Below are positions 63,534 to 64,000 of a DNA stretch of 64,000 bases, one piece after another. Source of the stretch: Heterohyrax brucei. Taxonomy: Eukaryota > Chordata > Mammalia > Hyracoidea > Procaviidae. Within the stretch, counting starts at the first letter, position 1. Every line of letters begins with the position of its first letter. Below the pieces are notes generated by a model, which did no database searches, was not told the origin of the DNA, and worked only from the letters and a program-made list of their open reading frames with translations. The DNA lies in assembly GCA_028571685.1 (NCBI GenBank), contig CM053166.1:58614111-58678110 (forward strand). Direction: 5' to 3'. Position numbers and translations under genes: made by a program.

Positions 63534-64000
63534 ACCTGATTATATTAGGGGCTGAGAATTTCTGTTTCTAAGAGGTTCCCAGGTGATACTGATGCTGCTG
63601 GTCTAGGGGACATAGTTTGAGAGTCACTGTTCTAAAGAACAGATATTATATAACAGATACGATTACAGAGGAAAGTAATGGAAAGGCAGGCAATATTGCA
63701 ACGTATCCTAAGTATAAGATTCTTTCTAGATGCTGGAGGAAAAAATAACACAAAGAGAAAAGTTTAGCCACAATTACTTTGGAAGAAATATAGAGATCAC
63801 CCAGTGAAATTTTGGTGCTCTATACGTTTTTCAAAAGCCTTTAAAAGTCTGAAAATGTTAATGTCACTGATTACAAAAAGCTAAAATGGTATGGAATGTC
63901 CATTTAGGAATCATAGTTGTTCATAGAGTACCAAATCAAATGTATTAAGATTTTAACGACAACAATAACAATGTTGATAGTAAATAACCATCTATGGAGT

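Larger units (their letters stand above)
55670..64000 (-). other. CASK: CASK intron before the linker exon (incomplete)
   Basis: 8.3 kb with no exon found. Contains AfroSINEs (56742-56905, 58612-58780, 59942-60100, 63396-63533), hAT-type elements (57836-58059, 60118-60290, fragments near 61800-61920 and 63545-63640), MIR-like pieces (56360-56480, 57680-57800), an L1 3' end (62497-62650), an RTE/SINE tail (62735-62870) and minus-strand L1 ORF2 (63000-63300). 58790-59940 and 60300-61790 show nothing recognisable. The preceding CASK exon (ending in FNARRKLK) must lie beyond 64000. Confidence 0.75.

Overview
The window is mammalian nuclear DNA from the middle of one large, intron-rich gene read on the minus strand: CASK (calcium/calmodulin-dependent serine protein kinase, a MAGUK scaffold). 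Seven exons were identified by translating the minus strand between consensus splice sites and matching the peptides to CASK as I remember it; reading phase is continuous across every junction. The exons (100, 18, 122, 78, 81, 189 and 79 nt; 667 nt, 222 codons plus one base) run from the linker after the CaM-kinase domain, through both L27 domains, to the first part of the PDZ domain. I did not find the preceding exon (end of the kinase region) above 55,670 or the following PDZ exon below 3,511, so both are probably outside the window. CASK is X-linked in eutherians.

The host is almost certainly an afrotherian, most likely an elephant or close relative. The introns hold more than 30 copies of a tRNA-derived SINE with the AfroSINE structure (tRNA-like head, body about 'cagttctactctgtcctata', tail 'gagtcggaatcgactcgacggcaatgggttt'), BovB-like RTE LINEs with a related 3' tail, and several copies of one L1 3'-UTR family. 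Species assignment is inference from repeat families.

Layout by plus coordinate: 1-3511 intron with a nested L1/ERV/MaLR cluster; 3512-3590 PDZ exon; 3591-8371 intron; 8372-8560 L27B-to-PDZ exon; 8561-16898 intron (L2, mariner MITE, L1 tail); 16899-16979 and 22190-22267 L27 exons, with an L1 insertion carrying clear target-site duplications between them; 22268-38105 a 15.8 kb intron with a foldback mariner element and an L1 3' end; 38106-38227 L27A exon; 38228-49056 intron with the 5' half of an old L1; 49057-49074 an 18-nt microexon; 49075-55569 intron with a 2.7 kb decayed RTE copy; 55570-55669 post-kinase linker exon; 55670-64000 intron.

No independent protein gene, tRNA, rRNA or CRISPR array is supported. 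The other open frames are chance intronic ORFs or pieces of retrotransposon ORFs. The points most worth a second look are the microexon with its flanking UGC and UGCAUG motifs, an exon whose 3' splice site has an A11 run where the pyrimidine tract should be, inverted SINE pairs around an L27 exon, two mariner foldback elements, and a non-repeat 15-bp hairpin.
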